Assembly (NCBI GenBank): GCA_052173355.1
Contig: JBQMYS010000001.1
Span: forward strand, 23,036 to 87,035
DNA from: JABZIP01 sp052173355
GTDB taxonomy: Bacteria; Bacillota; Clostridia; Peptostreptococcales; Anaerovoracaceae
DNA: 64,000 bases
Reading direction: 5' to 3'
The translations under genes were made by a program, and so were the position numbers. Positions 7,865-16,300 of the stretch are shown here, in pieces (positions within the stretch are counted from its first letter, which is position 1; each line of letters starts with the position of its first letter). Below the pieces are notes generated by a model that saw nothing but the letters and a program-made list of their open reading frames with translations, did no database searches and was not told the DNA's origin.

Positions 7865-10069
7865 TTAATTAGCTTTTTTAGCCCCAATGTACTTTGATGA
7901 CTTATTTGTTAAATTCGAAAGTTCATAGTAAATCGGGCTGCACATAAATATTGAAGAAAGTGTTCCTACCGATACCCCGACCAGCAACGGCAACATAAAT
8001 TCTCTGATTGCAGAGCCTGTGAATAAAAGCATAGGAACCATTACAACAAGCGTCGTAGCGGAAGTCATGATAGATCTTGATACGGTTTGGTTAATGCTCG
8101 TGTTTATCAATGCATACATATCGTTTCTTCTTGAAAGTCCCAGATTTTCCCTAATTCTATCAAATATTACTATCGTATCGTTTATTGAGTAACCCACTAC
8201 CGTCAGTATACCTGCAATAAACGGACTGTTTATGCTGATATGGAAAATACCGTAAAGTGCTAAAACCATGAGTACGTCATGCGCGATACCTGCGATTGAA
8301 GCAACACCGAACTTCCACTCGAATCTGAAAACGATATAAATAAGCATACCGATTGCGGCAATAAGCACCGATTTGATAGCATTCATTCGAAGTTCATTAC
8401 CTACGGACGGTCCGAATTGATCGATGTTTATAAGTGATTTTTCCGTAATACCGAATTTTGCATAAATTTTTCCGAGAACATCAATTCTTTCATCGTTGTC
8501 AAGCGCAGATGTAGTCCTGATGATTACCTGCTCGTTGTTTTTTCCCGCGTAAACAGCTTCAACGTGCTTAAGCTTAGCATCTTTGACAGTATCTTTCACT
8601 TCGGACAATGATACCTGTTTTCCCATATCAAGCTGCATCATTGTTCCGCCTGTAAAGTCAATACCGTAATTATAACCGCGAGCTACTCCAAGACCTATAC
8701 CGCCAACTATTATTATTACAGCCGCTATATAGTAAAGCTTTCTATTTTTTAAGAAGTCAAATTGCCTTTTAATTGCAAATTTACAAGTATTGTCATCATT
8801 CATTCCGTACAGACTCTTTTTTGAAAATGCCTTTGTATCGGATATAATGCTTAGGAACAACTGAGTGATAACAGTCGCAGTAAATATACTTGCTATTATA
8901 CCCATCATAAGTGTCATTGCAAATCCTTTAACAGGTCCTGTACCGAACTGATAAAGTACTATTGAAGCTATCATTGTAGTGATTTGAGAGTCGAGTATCG
9001 TACTTAATGCCCTTCTGAAACCGATTTGAACTGCAACTCTAACAGATTTTCCAAGACCGATTTCTTCTCTGATTCTTGAAAATATGATTACATTAGCATC
9101 AACAGCCATACCTACGGATAATATGATACCCGCTATACCAGGCAATGTAAGTACGCTTCCAAAAGCAATCATCGTCCAGATAATCATTATTACATAAAGT
9201 AGCAGTGCAGCACTTGCTGCAACTCCCATAATTCCATAAAATACCAACATAATCAAAATTATAAGCGCTATACCCATAGCTCCTGCAACAACGCTTTTTT
9301 CAAATGCTTCAAATCCTATGCTGGCAGTTCTTGTAGAAGTTTCGATTTCTTTTAGCGCCACAGGTAATGCACCGCCTCTAATCAAAGCTGAAAGTGTAGC
9401 CGCTTCTTCCTGAGGGTAGCCGTTTGAAGAAGTAATTATGGCTTTACCGTCGCTGATTACCGAATGAACAACCGGCGCTGAAATTATCTGATCGTCAAGA
9501 GAGATGACTATCGCATTATTTGAAACATTTTTTATAGCAGAAGTAACTGAACCGCTAAGAGCCTTTTCAGTAGCAGATGCAAATGCGCTGCTGCCTTGGC
9601 TGTCAAATTCAAGAGAAACTGCGTATCCGCCATGTTCGGTATCTTTTGTAATTCCCGCGTTTTTAACATTTCCTCCATCAAGTACCAACGTTCCGTCTGC
9701 CAAGAAAAATTGTAACTGCGCAGTTTTTCCGATTTGTTTTATAGCTTCATCAGCATCTTCTGCACCGGGCAGTTCGACTCTTATTCTTTTTTCACCTTCT
9801 ACCGTTACAACCGGCTCAGAAAGTCCCATCTGGTTTACGCGTTGCTCAATTACCGCTTGAGTTTGATCCATCAGCTTTTTCAACTCATCGCCTTTCAAAT
9901 CGGTTTGAGCTTCCATTACTACATAAACCCCACCTTTGATGTCAAGACCCAGCTTGATTTGCTTTGATGCAGATTTGATTGGTCCGACGCCCGCTATTGT
10001 GGCAACCCAGCCAAATGCAATTACAATAATTACTAAAATTGCTAAAAACTTTTTTAGTGTTCCGTTCAT
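7865..10069 (-). CDS. secDF: Protein translocase subunit SecDF (fused)
   Basis: Membrane subunit that uses the proton gradient to drive late steps of Sec export. It is a single 734-residue chain, SecD followed by SecF. SecD: N-terminal membrane segment, signature LGLDIKGGVYVV, a large external P1 domain, then five membrane segments (about 255-420). SecF begins near 445, has the signature GIDFTGGTMMQLD and ends with five membrane segments. Many Bacillota have this fusion, others have separate genes. A GGAGG lies about 12 bases before the ATG, a long spacing. A hairpin terminator and a possible promoter lie upstream, so secDF is probably transcribed separately from yajC. Confidence 0.96.
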   Translation of the reverse strand: MNGTLKKFLAILVIIVIAFGWVATIAGVGPIKSASKQIKLGLDIKGGVYVVMEAQTDLKGDELKKLMDQTQAVIEQRVNQMGLSEPVVTVEGEKRIRVELPGAEDADEAIKQIGKTAQLQFFLADGTLVLDGGNVKNAGITKDTEHGGYAVSLEFDSQGSSAFASATEKALSGSVTSAIKNVSNNAIVISLDDQIISAPVVHSVISDGKAIITSSNGYPQEEAATLSALIRGGALPVALKEIETSTRTASIGFEAFEKSVVAGAMGIALIILIMLVFYGIMGVAASAALLLYVIMIIWTMIAFGSVLTLPGIAGIILSVGMAVDANVIIFSRIREEIGLGKSVRVAVQIGFRRALSTILDSQITTMIASIVLYQFGTGPVKGFAMTLMMGIIASIFTATVITQLFLSIISDTKAFSKKSLYGMNDDNTCKFAIKRQFDFLKNRKLYYIAAVIIIVGGIGLGVARGYNYGIDFTGGTMMQLDMGKQVSLSEVKDTVKDAKLKHVEAVYAGKNNEQVIIRTTSALDNDERIDVLGKIYAKFGITEKSLINIDQFGPSVGNELRMNAIKSVLIAAIGMLIYIVFRFEWKFGVASIAGIAHDVLMVLALYGIFHISINSPFIAGILTVVGYSINDTIVIFDRIRENLGLSRRNDMYALINTSINQTVSRSIMTSATTLVVMVPMLLFTGSAIREFMLPLLVGVSVGTLSSIFMCSPIYYELSNLTNKSSKYIGAKKAN

Positions 10070-10115
10070 TTTTTTTGTTTTCCTCCGATTACGTTAAACT
10101 AAATACATACCCTTT

Positions 10116-10144
10116 ATTCTACTACTTTCTACCATTTTATACAA
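10116..10144 (-). promoter_or_regulatory. Possible sigma-A promoter for secDF
   Basis: On the minus strand TTGTAT and TAGAAT are separated by 17 bases. They sit downstream of the yajC terminator and about 50 bases before the secDF start. The hexamers are only fair matches, so this is inferred. Confidence 0.35.
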
Positions 10145-10199
10145 GGGCAAAATTCCATAAAATAAGGAATTATATGAATATTTTTTTGTATACTTTTTG

Positions 10200-10233
10200 A
10201 AAATAAAAAAGGAACTCAACACGCAAGTTCCCT
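10200..10233 (-). terminator. Rho-independent terminator after yajC
   Basis: Read on the minus strand: GGAACT, loop TGCGTGTTG, AGTTCC, then TTTTTTATTTT. It lies 24 bases beyond the yajC stop and before secDF. Confidence 0.75.
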
Positions 10234-10256
10234 TGAATATCATATAATATTAAATA

Positions 10257-10673
10257 CTATGCTTCCGTTTTAGATTCTTCTTTGATTTCTTCTGAGGATT
10301 CCGAAGATTCGTCTTTTTTTAGAAGCTTTTTGGGCAAACTCTTTTTCTTTGGTTCTTCCACTATTTCTTTCTGCTTTGAATTGTCAGCAGATGAACTTAT
10401 AACCTTTGATACAGCCCATTTGGTAATTTCGAATTTCACTTTGTCAACTCCCACCTGAATGATGACCGATTCGTCTTTTACCTTCATTATTTTACCGTAT
10501 ATACCGCCTATGGTAATTATTTCATCACCCTGCTTCAAAGAGTTTCTCATACTGTTTATCTCTTTTTCTTTTTTCTTTTGCGGTCGCATGATTAAAAACC
10601 ACATAGCGAAAAGCAAAAGAGCGAATATTATAAGCTGCTGTGAAATAACAGGATTGTTCATTATTTCTTTCAT
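10257..10673 (-). CDS. yajC: Preprotein translocase subunit YajC
   Basis: Small single-pass membrane protein that accompanies SecDF in the translocon. It has 138 residues: a membrane segment (about 12-30, LIIFALLLFAMWFLIM), the family core MRPQKKKEKE, and GDEIITIGGIYGKIMKV. YajC is usually nearer 90-110 residues; here about 40 residues of lysine/serine/glutamate-rich low-complexity tail are added after WAVSKVIS. The ATG has GGAGG five bases upstream. Two tRNA-Leu genes lie immediately upstream and a terminator follows. Confidence 0.93.
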   Translation of the reverse strand: MKEIMNNPVISQQLIIFALLLFAMWFLIMRPQKKKEKEINSMRNSLKQGDEIITIGGIYGKIMKVKDESVIIQVGVDKVKFEITKWAVSKVISSSADNSKQKEIVEEPKKKSLPKKLLKKDESSESSEEIKEESKTEA

Positions 10674-10700
10674 TTATTCCTCCAAAGGTCTAATTAAAGT

Positions 10701-10787
10701 TGGTGCCGGCGATGGGGGTCGAACCCATACGGTGTTGCCACCACGGGATTTTGAGTCCCGCACGTCTGCCAATTCCATCACGCCGGC
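10701..10787 (-). tRNA. tRNA-Leu (anticodon CAA)
   Basis: 87 bases with a genomically encoded CCA. The acceptor stem is GCCGGCG/CGCCGGC, the anticodon loop CTCAAAA gives CAA (reads UUG), the long variable arm is typical of leucine tRNAs, and the T-arm is ATGGG-TTCGACC-CCCAT. It lies 27 bases before yajC and 24 bases after the other tRNA-Leu. Confidence 0.96.
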
Positions 10788-10811
10788 AAAATTACTTGCA
10801 AATTTATAAAC

Positions 10812-10893
10812 TGGTGCGCTCGACCGGACTTGAACCGGTACGATTGCTCACACGCCCCTCAAACGTGCGCGTCTGCCATTCCGCCACGAGCGC
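10812..10893 (-). tRNA. tRNA-Leu (anticodon GAG)
   Basis: 82 bases with encoded CCA. The acceptor stem is GCGCTCG/CGAGCGC, the anticodon stem CACGT/GCGTG encloses loop TTGAGGG (anticodon GAG, reads CUC and CUU), a class II variable arm is present, and the T-arm has GGTTCAAGTCC. It is the first of a tandem pair of leucine tRNAs. Confidence 0.95.
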
Positions 10894-10915
10894 CTATTCA
10901 CAAGCCACGCTCAAT

Positions 10916-10944
10916 ATATTACCACAAAAGCGAAAGTTTGTAAA
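10916..10944 (-). promoter_or_regulatory. Promoter for the tRNA-Leu pair
   Basis: On the minus strand TTTACA, a 17-base spacer and TAATAT end about 23 bases before the first tRNA. This is a good sigma-A match in the right place and probably also serves yajC. Confidence 0.6.
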
Positions 10945-10983
10945 GCAGTTTTTTTATTTGCAAGCATTTAAATTTAATTTTAA

Positions 10984-13068
10984 TTAAGATTTTGTAAATC
11001 CTCGAACTTTAAACTCATTTATATATCCATGAAGCAGTTGTGCCTGTGCTGTAAGTTCTTCACTTGTAGCCGCACTTTCCTCAGATACCGAAACGTTTTC
11101 CTGCGCAACTTTAGAAATTTCTGTAAGCCCGTTTGCCGCTTCATCAAGAGCTGCTGTCTGCAATTCAGTCTGTTTTGATATTTCTGAAATAGTAGACAAA
11201 ATTTCCTTTGTGCCGCTAACTACGCTTTCCAACGATTCTGCGGTTTTATTTGCATATTTTGCACCTTCATTTACCGAAAGTATTGAGCTTTCTATAAGGG
11301 CTGTAGTATCGTTTGCCGCTTCCGCACTCTTTGATGCAAGATTTCTAACTTCATCGGCTACCACTGCAAAACCTTTACCGGACTCACCTGCTCTTGCGGC
11401 TTCAACTGCCGCATTAAGTGCCAGTATATTAGTCTGAAACGCTATATCTTCAATGGTTTTTATTATGTTGCTTATCTGCGAAGATGTTTCTGTCATCTTA
11501 TCCATAGCAGCTAAAAGTTCTCTCATGTGATCGTTGCTGTTTTCAATCTCAACGCCTACGCTTTCAGCTTTTTCATTAGCCTTTTTAGCAAAAATAGCAC
11601 TTTCTTTTACTTGATTTGTTATTTCGTTGAGTTTTGCGGACAACTGTTCAATTTGAATTGACTGTTCCATAGAATCACTGCTCATGGATTGTGCAGTTTC
11701 TGCAAAATAATCTGCACCGGTTGCAACTTGAACCGCCGCATCTCTTATCTGTATGAATGTGTTATTCAGTGAATTAAGTATAACATTTATGTTTTCTTCC
11801 ATCATATGGAAGTCGCCTTTTAATTCTTTGTTAAATTCTATATCCAAATCGCAATTCGCTATGCGAAGCAATGCTTCTGAAACATCTCCCATATATTCAC
11901 AAATAGAATCTGCAGTATCGTGAAATATTGTTGCCAGTCTTCCGAGTTCATCTTCGGTATATATATCAACATCGTGTGTATTTCGAAGCTGACAATTTCC
12001 CATATTCTCCGCCATTACCATTACAGGACCTATAGGCTTTAAGAATTTTTGAATCACTATTCCGGATATAAAACACAGCGCTATCAATCCCAAAGCGCCT
12101 ATAACTGATATAACAAGCGCAATTCGGATAACCGCCTTGTATGCCTCAGTCTTGTCAACTATATAGGCAACGGACCAATTTACATCTGTTCCTTTAAATG
12201 ATATTGCTTTTTGAAATAAAAGAGCGGTTTTATTCTTATTGTACGGATTTTTAACGCTTTCATCTGCATCTTTTCCGTTTTTAATTGCCCTATTTACAGT
12301 AGCATAATCTCTAACAACTTTCGGAACATCGCCTATTATCTTATCATCTAAAGAATGTGCAAGACAAGTGCCTTTTGACGTTACTACGTATGTAAGAGCC
12401 GTTTTGTAGTCACCTTTTTCATAGTTTATATCGCTTAAACTGTTAAGATTTATATCGCAATTTGCAACACCTACAAATTTGTTGTTTTCGTCGATTATAG
12501 GGGTGCTCAAAGTAATCAGATTGACGGTATCTCCGTTTCCGAGTTTCCATTCGTAAGGTTCGGTTACGTGTGTTTTTCCGCTTTTCTTTGCAATAGCATA
12601 ATAATCTGCATCTTTGTAGCTGTCATAATCTTCAAATATATCCATTCCCGGTTTACCTTCGTCGGTTCTGTAAGCATAAAAAGATTTACCGTTCGGAGTA
12701 TCTGCAAAATAAGAATTCGGTTCAAATGCATAATAAACTCCGAAAATCTTTGAATCGCTTAAAACGCCTGTCAAACTTTGAATCAACATATTGCTTTTTT
12801 CGTCTGTACTTAATTTTCTGTATCTAAGAACTTCCATAGAGTTTGCTCTCGAAAAAGTAAGCATACTGTTCAAATATGTTTCAACCAGCATAGAGTTGGT
12901 TTCTGATATGTAGTTCAGTTCTTTTGTAATCATTTTCTTTTCGGATTGAACCGAAAGTCCTATTACAACAGTCGCCGTCAAGAGCATGACAAGCGCTGTG
13001 CATATACCTACGATTACTGTGATTTTGGTTGATAGTTTGTTTTTAAATGCGATTTTGTGATTATTCAT
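10984..13068 (-). CDS. Methyl-accepting chemotaxis protein (dCache sensor)
   Basis: Membrane chemoreceptor of 694 residues that signals to CheA/CheW. Order: a short cytoplasmic N-terminus, TM1 (about 15-38), a large extracellular dCache-like ligand domain to about 310, TM2 (VISVIGALGLIALCFISGIVI), HAMP, then the methylation/signalling coiled coil. The hairpin tip is textbook (AFQTNILALNAAVEAARAGE followed by KGFAVVADEVR). No C-terminal CheR-docking pentapeptide is seen. The ATG at 13068 has AAGGTGG five bases upstream and is preferred to the GTG at 13077. The ligand is unknown. No other chemotaxis gene is nearby, so this is an orphan receptor in the window. Confidence 0.95.
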   Translation of the reverse strand: MNNHKIAFKNKLSTKITVIVGICTALVMLLTATVVIGLSVQSEKKMITKELNYISETNSMLVETYLNSMLTFSRANSMEVLRYRKLSTDEKSNMLIQSLTGVLSDSKIFGVYYAFEPNSYFADTPNGKSFYAYRTDEGKPGMDIFEDYDSYKDADYYAIAKKSGKTHVTEPYEWKLGNGDTVNLITLSTPIIDENNKFVGVANCDINLNSLSDINYEKGDYKTALTYVVTSKGTCLAHSLDDKIIGDVPKVVRDYATVNRAIKNGKDADESVKNPYNKNKTALLFQKAISFKGTDVNWSVAYIVDKTEAYKAVIRIALVISVIGALGLIALCFISGIVIQKFLKPIGPVMVMAENMGNCQLRNTHDVDIYTEDELGRLATIFHDTADSICEYMGDVSEALLRIANCDLDIEFNKELKGDFHMMEENINVILNSLNNTFIQIRDAAVQVATGADYFAETAQSMSSDSMEQSIQIEQLSAKLNEITNQVKESAIFAKKANEKAESVGVEIENSNDHMRELLAAMDKMTETSSQISNIIKTIEDIAFQTNILALNAAVEAARAGESGKGFAVVADEVRNLASKSAEAANDTTALIESSILSVNEGAKYANKTAESLESVVSGTKEILSTISEISKQTELQTAALDEAANGLTEISKVAQENVSVSEESAATSEELTAQAQLLHGYINEFKVRGFTKS

Positions 13069-13153
13069 GTTTTCCACCTTGATTGTTTATTATTTCGGAT
13101 GCATTAACGTATATAAAATTAAGTCTTTGTTTTTTCCTTTTCATCCTTTTCAT
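13061..13153 (-). CDS. Possible leader peptide overlapping the chemoreceptor start
   Basis: A 30-codon frame begins ATGAAAAGGATGAAAAGG and encodes a very basic start (MKRMKRKKQRLNF). Its stop TAA lies inside the first codons of the chemoreceptor gene (ATGAATAA), an arrangement that would couple translation. AAAAAGG lies nine bases before the ATG. A perfect AAGGAGGTGATC lies 21 bases further up without a normal start codon at standard distance. No homologue is recognised; it may be chance. Confidence 0.3.
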   Translation of the reverse strand: MKRMKRKKQRLNFIYVNASEIINNQGGKHE

Positions 13154-13174
13154 CCTTCGTATCCTTTTTAGTTT

Positions 13175-13186
13175 GATCACCTCCTT
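13175..13186 (-). promoter_or_regulatory. Full-length anti-16S complement (AAGGAGGTGATC) in the chemoreceptor leader
   Basis: Twelve bases on the minus strand are complementary to the entire 3' tail of 16S rRNA. There is no ATG or TTG at usual spacing; the only GTG is part of the motif itself. It could be a ribosome standby or regulatory site. Confidence 0.5.
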
Positions 13187-13241
13187 AATCTTTTATTTAA
13201 TATTCTATCATTTTAAATATACTAATTTGGTAGGTATATAT

Positions 13242-13270
13242 ATTATATTTTAAATTGAATCAAATTTCAA
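13242..13270 (-). promoter_or_regulatory. Sigma-A promoter for the chemoreceptor
   Basis: TTGAAA, a 17-base spacer and TATAAT on the minus strand, about 170 bases before the chemoreceptor ATG. This gives a long leader that contains the 16S-complementary site and the small frame. Confidence 0.6.
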
Positions 13271-13282
13271 CACAAATTATAA

Positions 13283-13311
13283 AAAAAAGAAGCCCTAAGA
13301 CTTCTTTTTTA
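13283..13311 (-). terminator. Terminator after the LPXTG adhesin
   Basis: Read on the minus strand: AAAAAAGAAG, a short loop, then CTTCTTTTTTTT, just beyond the adhesin stop at 13316. The A/T flanks on both sides mean it could act in both directions, but no convergent gene exists. Confidence 0.6.
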
Positions 13312-13315
13312 TTTT

Positions 13316-16300
13316 TTAAACTTCTTTTTTCGACTTCTTTTTCTTAAGTTCTAGAATTAACAGAATCAATCCTGCAATAACAAGCGACATGCCTGCAATG
13401 TAGTACAAATAAGAATAATTTTCACCTGTTTTCGGTAACATATTAGCTAGTGGAACATCTTCATCCATTAGTACATATTCCATAGTTCCGTCAGGGTTCA
13501 TCTGTTTTTTGTAATTTCCAAGCGGTACACCGTTTTCATCTATAACGGTTATCTCATCCGGACTGTTAGGATCGTTAGGATCCGGAATAGATGTCCTAGG
13601 ATACCTAGGAAGTTCGCCGCCAGGTGTAGTAGGAGGTATCGGAGTTATCGTTCCCGGAGGGGTTGTTCCCGGAGGAGTTGTTCCTGGAGGGGTTGTTCCT
13701 GGAGGAGTTGTTCCTGGAGGAGTTGTTCCCGGAGGAGTTGTTCCCGGAGGAGTTGTTCCTGGAGGAGTTGTTCCCGGAGGAGTCGTTCCTCCTCCTCCAC
13801 CTGAGCCTCCGCCACTTCCGCCGCCGCTACCACCCGGAGGCGTCGTTCCCGGTGGTGGTGTTTCGCCTCCGGTATCACCCGGTGGCGGTGGAGGTGTGGT
13901 AGTAGTACCTTTTGTATTTACTATAGTAATTTCATTTTTATTTGTTTCTTTTGTACCTTCAATAGTTGCCTTATACGCAGAACCGATTTTTTCTACTTTT
14001 ACTGTATATCCCTTAGCAAGCAAGGTATATCCTAATGGAGGAACAGTTTCTTTGAGGGTATATATGCCTTCTCGCATTCCTGAAAATCTTAATACACCTT
14101 TATTATCGCTGACTGCACTTTTGTTGTAATAAGGCGTTGAATTGTTTAAATTTTTCAGCGTGAATTTTGCACCTTGTAAAGTCGCACCTTTATCATCTTT
14201 TTTGGTAATCTGTATAAATGCACTTTTAGTAGCAATCGCACTTGCTTCAGATTCTTGTATAACATAGTTTTTTGAAGGAGAAACCGTTGAATTTACCTTT
14301 TCTGTTTTCAATGTTGCGGTATTTGCAATTTCAGCACCGGGATACCCCGTCAAATCCGTAGTGTAATAAAAACGATATGCTTTTTTAGAATCAGGTATTT
14401 TGAACGTAAGAGTTCGTTCATCATCATTATAAGTTATATACTGTTTCAAATCATCTTCAGATGATATAAGAGATGAAGAAATATCTGTTCTTTTACCGTC
14501 AACTTCATGTTTCAACTCATAAATTTTAAAATTACCTGCCGAAAAATCTAAAGAATCTTTTTCAATTCCTTTTCTAAGCTCCATTCCTTCGCCGAGCTTG
14601 TCCTTTATTTCAGCATTCGTTTGATTTATTATATCCTGCGGTATATAATCCACCTTCCATTCTAATGCCGCATCAGGTGAAAGTGATTTATATTCCTTAA
14701 ACATGATTTTCGGAGCAATCTTTGTAGTGTGTTTTTTCGATATAGGCTTTATTTTTATAGGGTCTGCTTCTGTTCCTGTCAATGAAAGGAGAGCCTCATT
14801 TACTACTTCGTATTCCTCGGATTTTGAAATATACTCTAGTAATTTTTCATCCGAAATTTTTACTTTCAGCAAGATTACATACGGCTTTTTAATTTTTATA
14901 AACTTAAATTTCAATTTATTCGGCTTGTCAGATGCCGTAGCCTTTTGATAGTCTACACTTATATCTGAATTTCCTGTCGGATTAGCAGTATTATGGTCTG
15001 AAATAGTTTTATTCAAAACAGGAGTTACCAATGCTGTTACTCTCGCATCTGTTTTTGTTTTAAATGCAGCTCCGTCAATAGGCATCGCGCCGCTTGCCTC
15101 CTGCTCGGACTTACCTTCAAATATGGTATATTCTGCCAAGTCAAATCCCAAAGGCAATAGTTCTTCTACTACAAGATCTCCGAGATTTTCAAGTCCTTCT
15201 TTTGATAAATCTAAACCGTTTGCATTTACACTAAGTCTATACGTAATAGTTTTATCTTGATAATTATATGCATTGTCCTTTTTTTCTTCAGCTCCTGCCA
15301 CATTTGCATTGGTATTTGTGTTGGAATTGTCAAAAGTTTTCGCATCTTCTCTTGATAAAACTTCTTTTTTCAGCATTCTGCTTTGAAATTTAGGCCATGA
15401 TGTATATCTATCTACAAATTTGTTGTTATCATAAAGATGAACGGTATTTGAAACAACAGACTCGCTGTTATATGTTTCATATGAATTTTCAACAGAATTC
15501 AAAAAAGCTCTCGCAGAAGTATGTAGCGACTTAATGTAAACCGTTCTTCTATCTTTCGATTCGCTGGAAAATCCTGTCATTATAACCAAATCGCCTATAT
15601 ACTTACTATCTATATATAGTTTTTTAGATTCTACACTTATATTGTTCGCGCCACCTTCTTGATAATATTCATTTAAATATTTGTGATATCTAAACCCGTC
15701 TCTAGGAGGACGCAAATCTTTTAATTTTATGCCGTTTATTGAATCTGAACCATCTTCCAATTTTACGTTTTCCAGATTTCTTCCCCATTGGTCATAATAA
15801 ACATTATGATCAAATATCATCATATCGTAAACTTTCGTGCCGGTTCTAATTCCTTCGGGTTCAACTTCAATTTTCCAAGTTGTTGTAGGATTCAGGAAAG
15901 TTTGCTCTCCCGGCTTTGCATACGCATCAAAAGGAATTTTATGTATAAATTCATTTCCTATATAAGTTTCTTTTTCAACTTTAAAGTATCTGTTATCTTT
16001 GATACCGTCCCAAGTAATATGCGCTATATTTTTTATTTTGCTGTGTACGCTTGTAATATCTGTAGGATTTGTTACTTTGGTTTTAACTTTAAGTAGCACC
16101 ACACCTTTTATATCGCCTACATCAATCCAGTTATCTGAATTGAGCTGCTCGGCAGTGTATATTCTAGGTTTATCACTATTCGCGTCATTATCATCGTTAT
16201 CGAGATATTCCAACTCGGCAGATACATAGTCAAGTCTATAGCCTGTTTCTGCTAAATTCGTATTTTTTACAATTTTATCTAATTCTTCCTTTATTTTTAC

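Noticed and set aside
10700..10987. Plus-strand frames over the tRNA-Leu genes
   Set aside because: They are shadows of two well-formed tRNAs on the minus strand.
13171..13190. Remnant of a 16S rRNA 3' end on the plus strand
   Set aside because: Only about 12 bases match and no further rRNA sequence precedes them.
13651..13785. CRISPR-like array
   Set aside because: Units are contiguous 15-mers without spacers and encode PPGTT in frame.
13645..13902. Long open frames on both strands across the PPGTT repeats
   Set aside because: They arise from the 15-bp repeat having no stops in any frame; compositionally simple and inside the adhesin gene.
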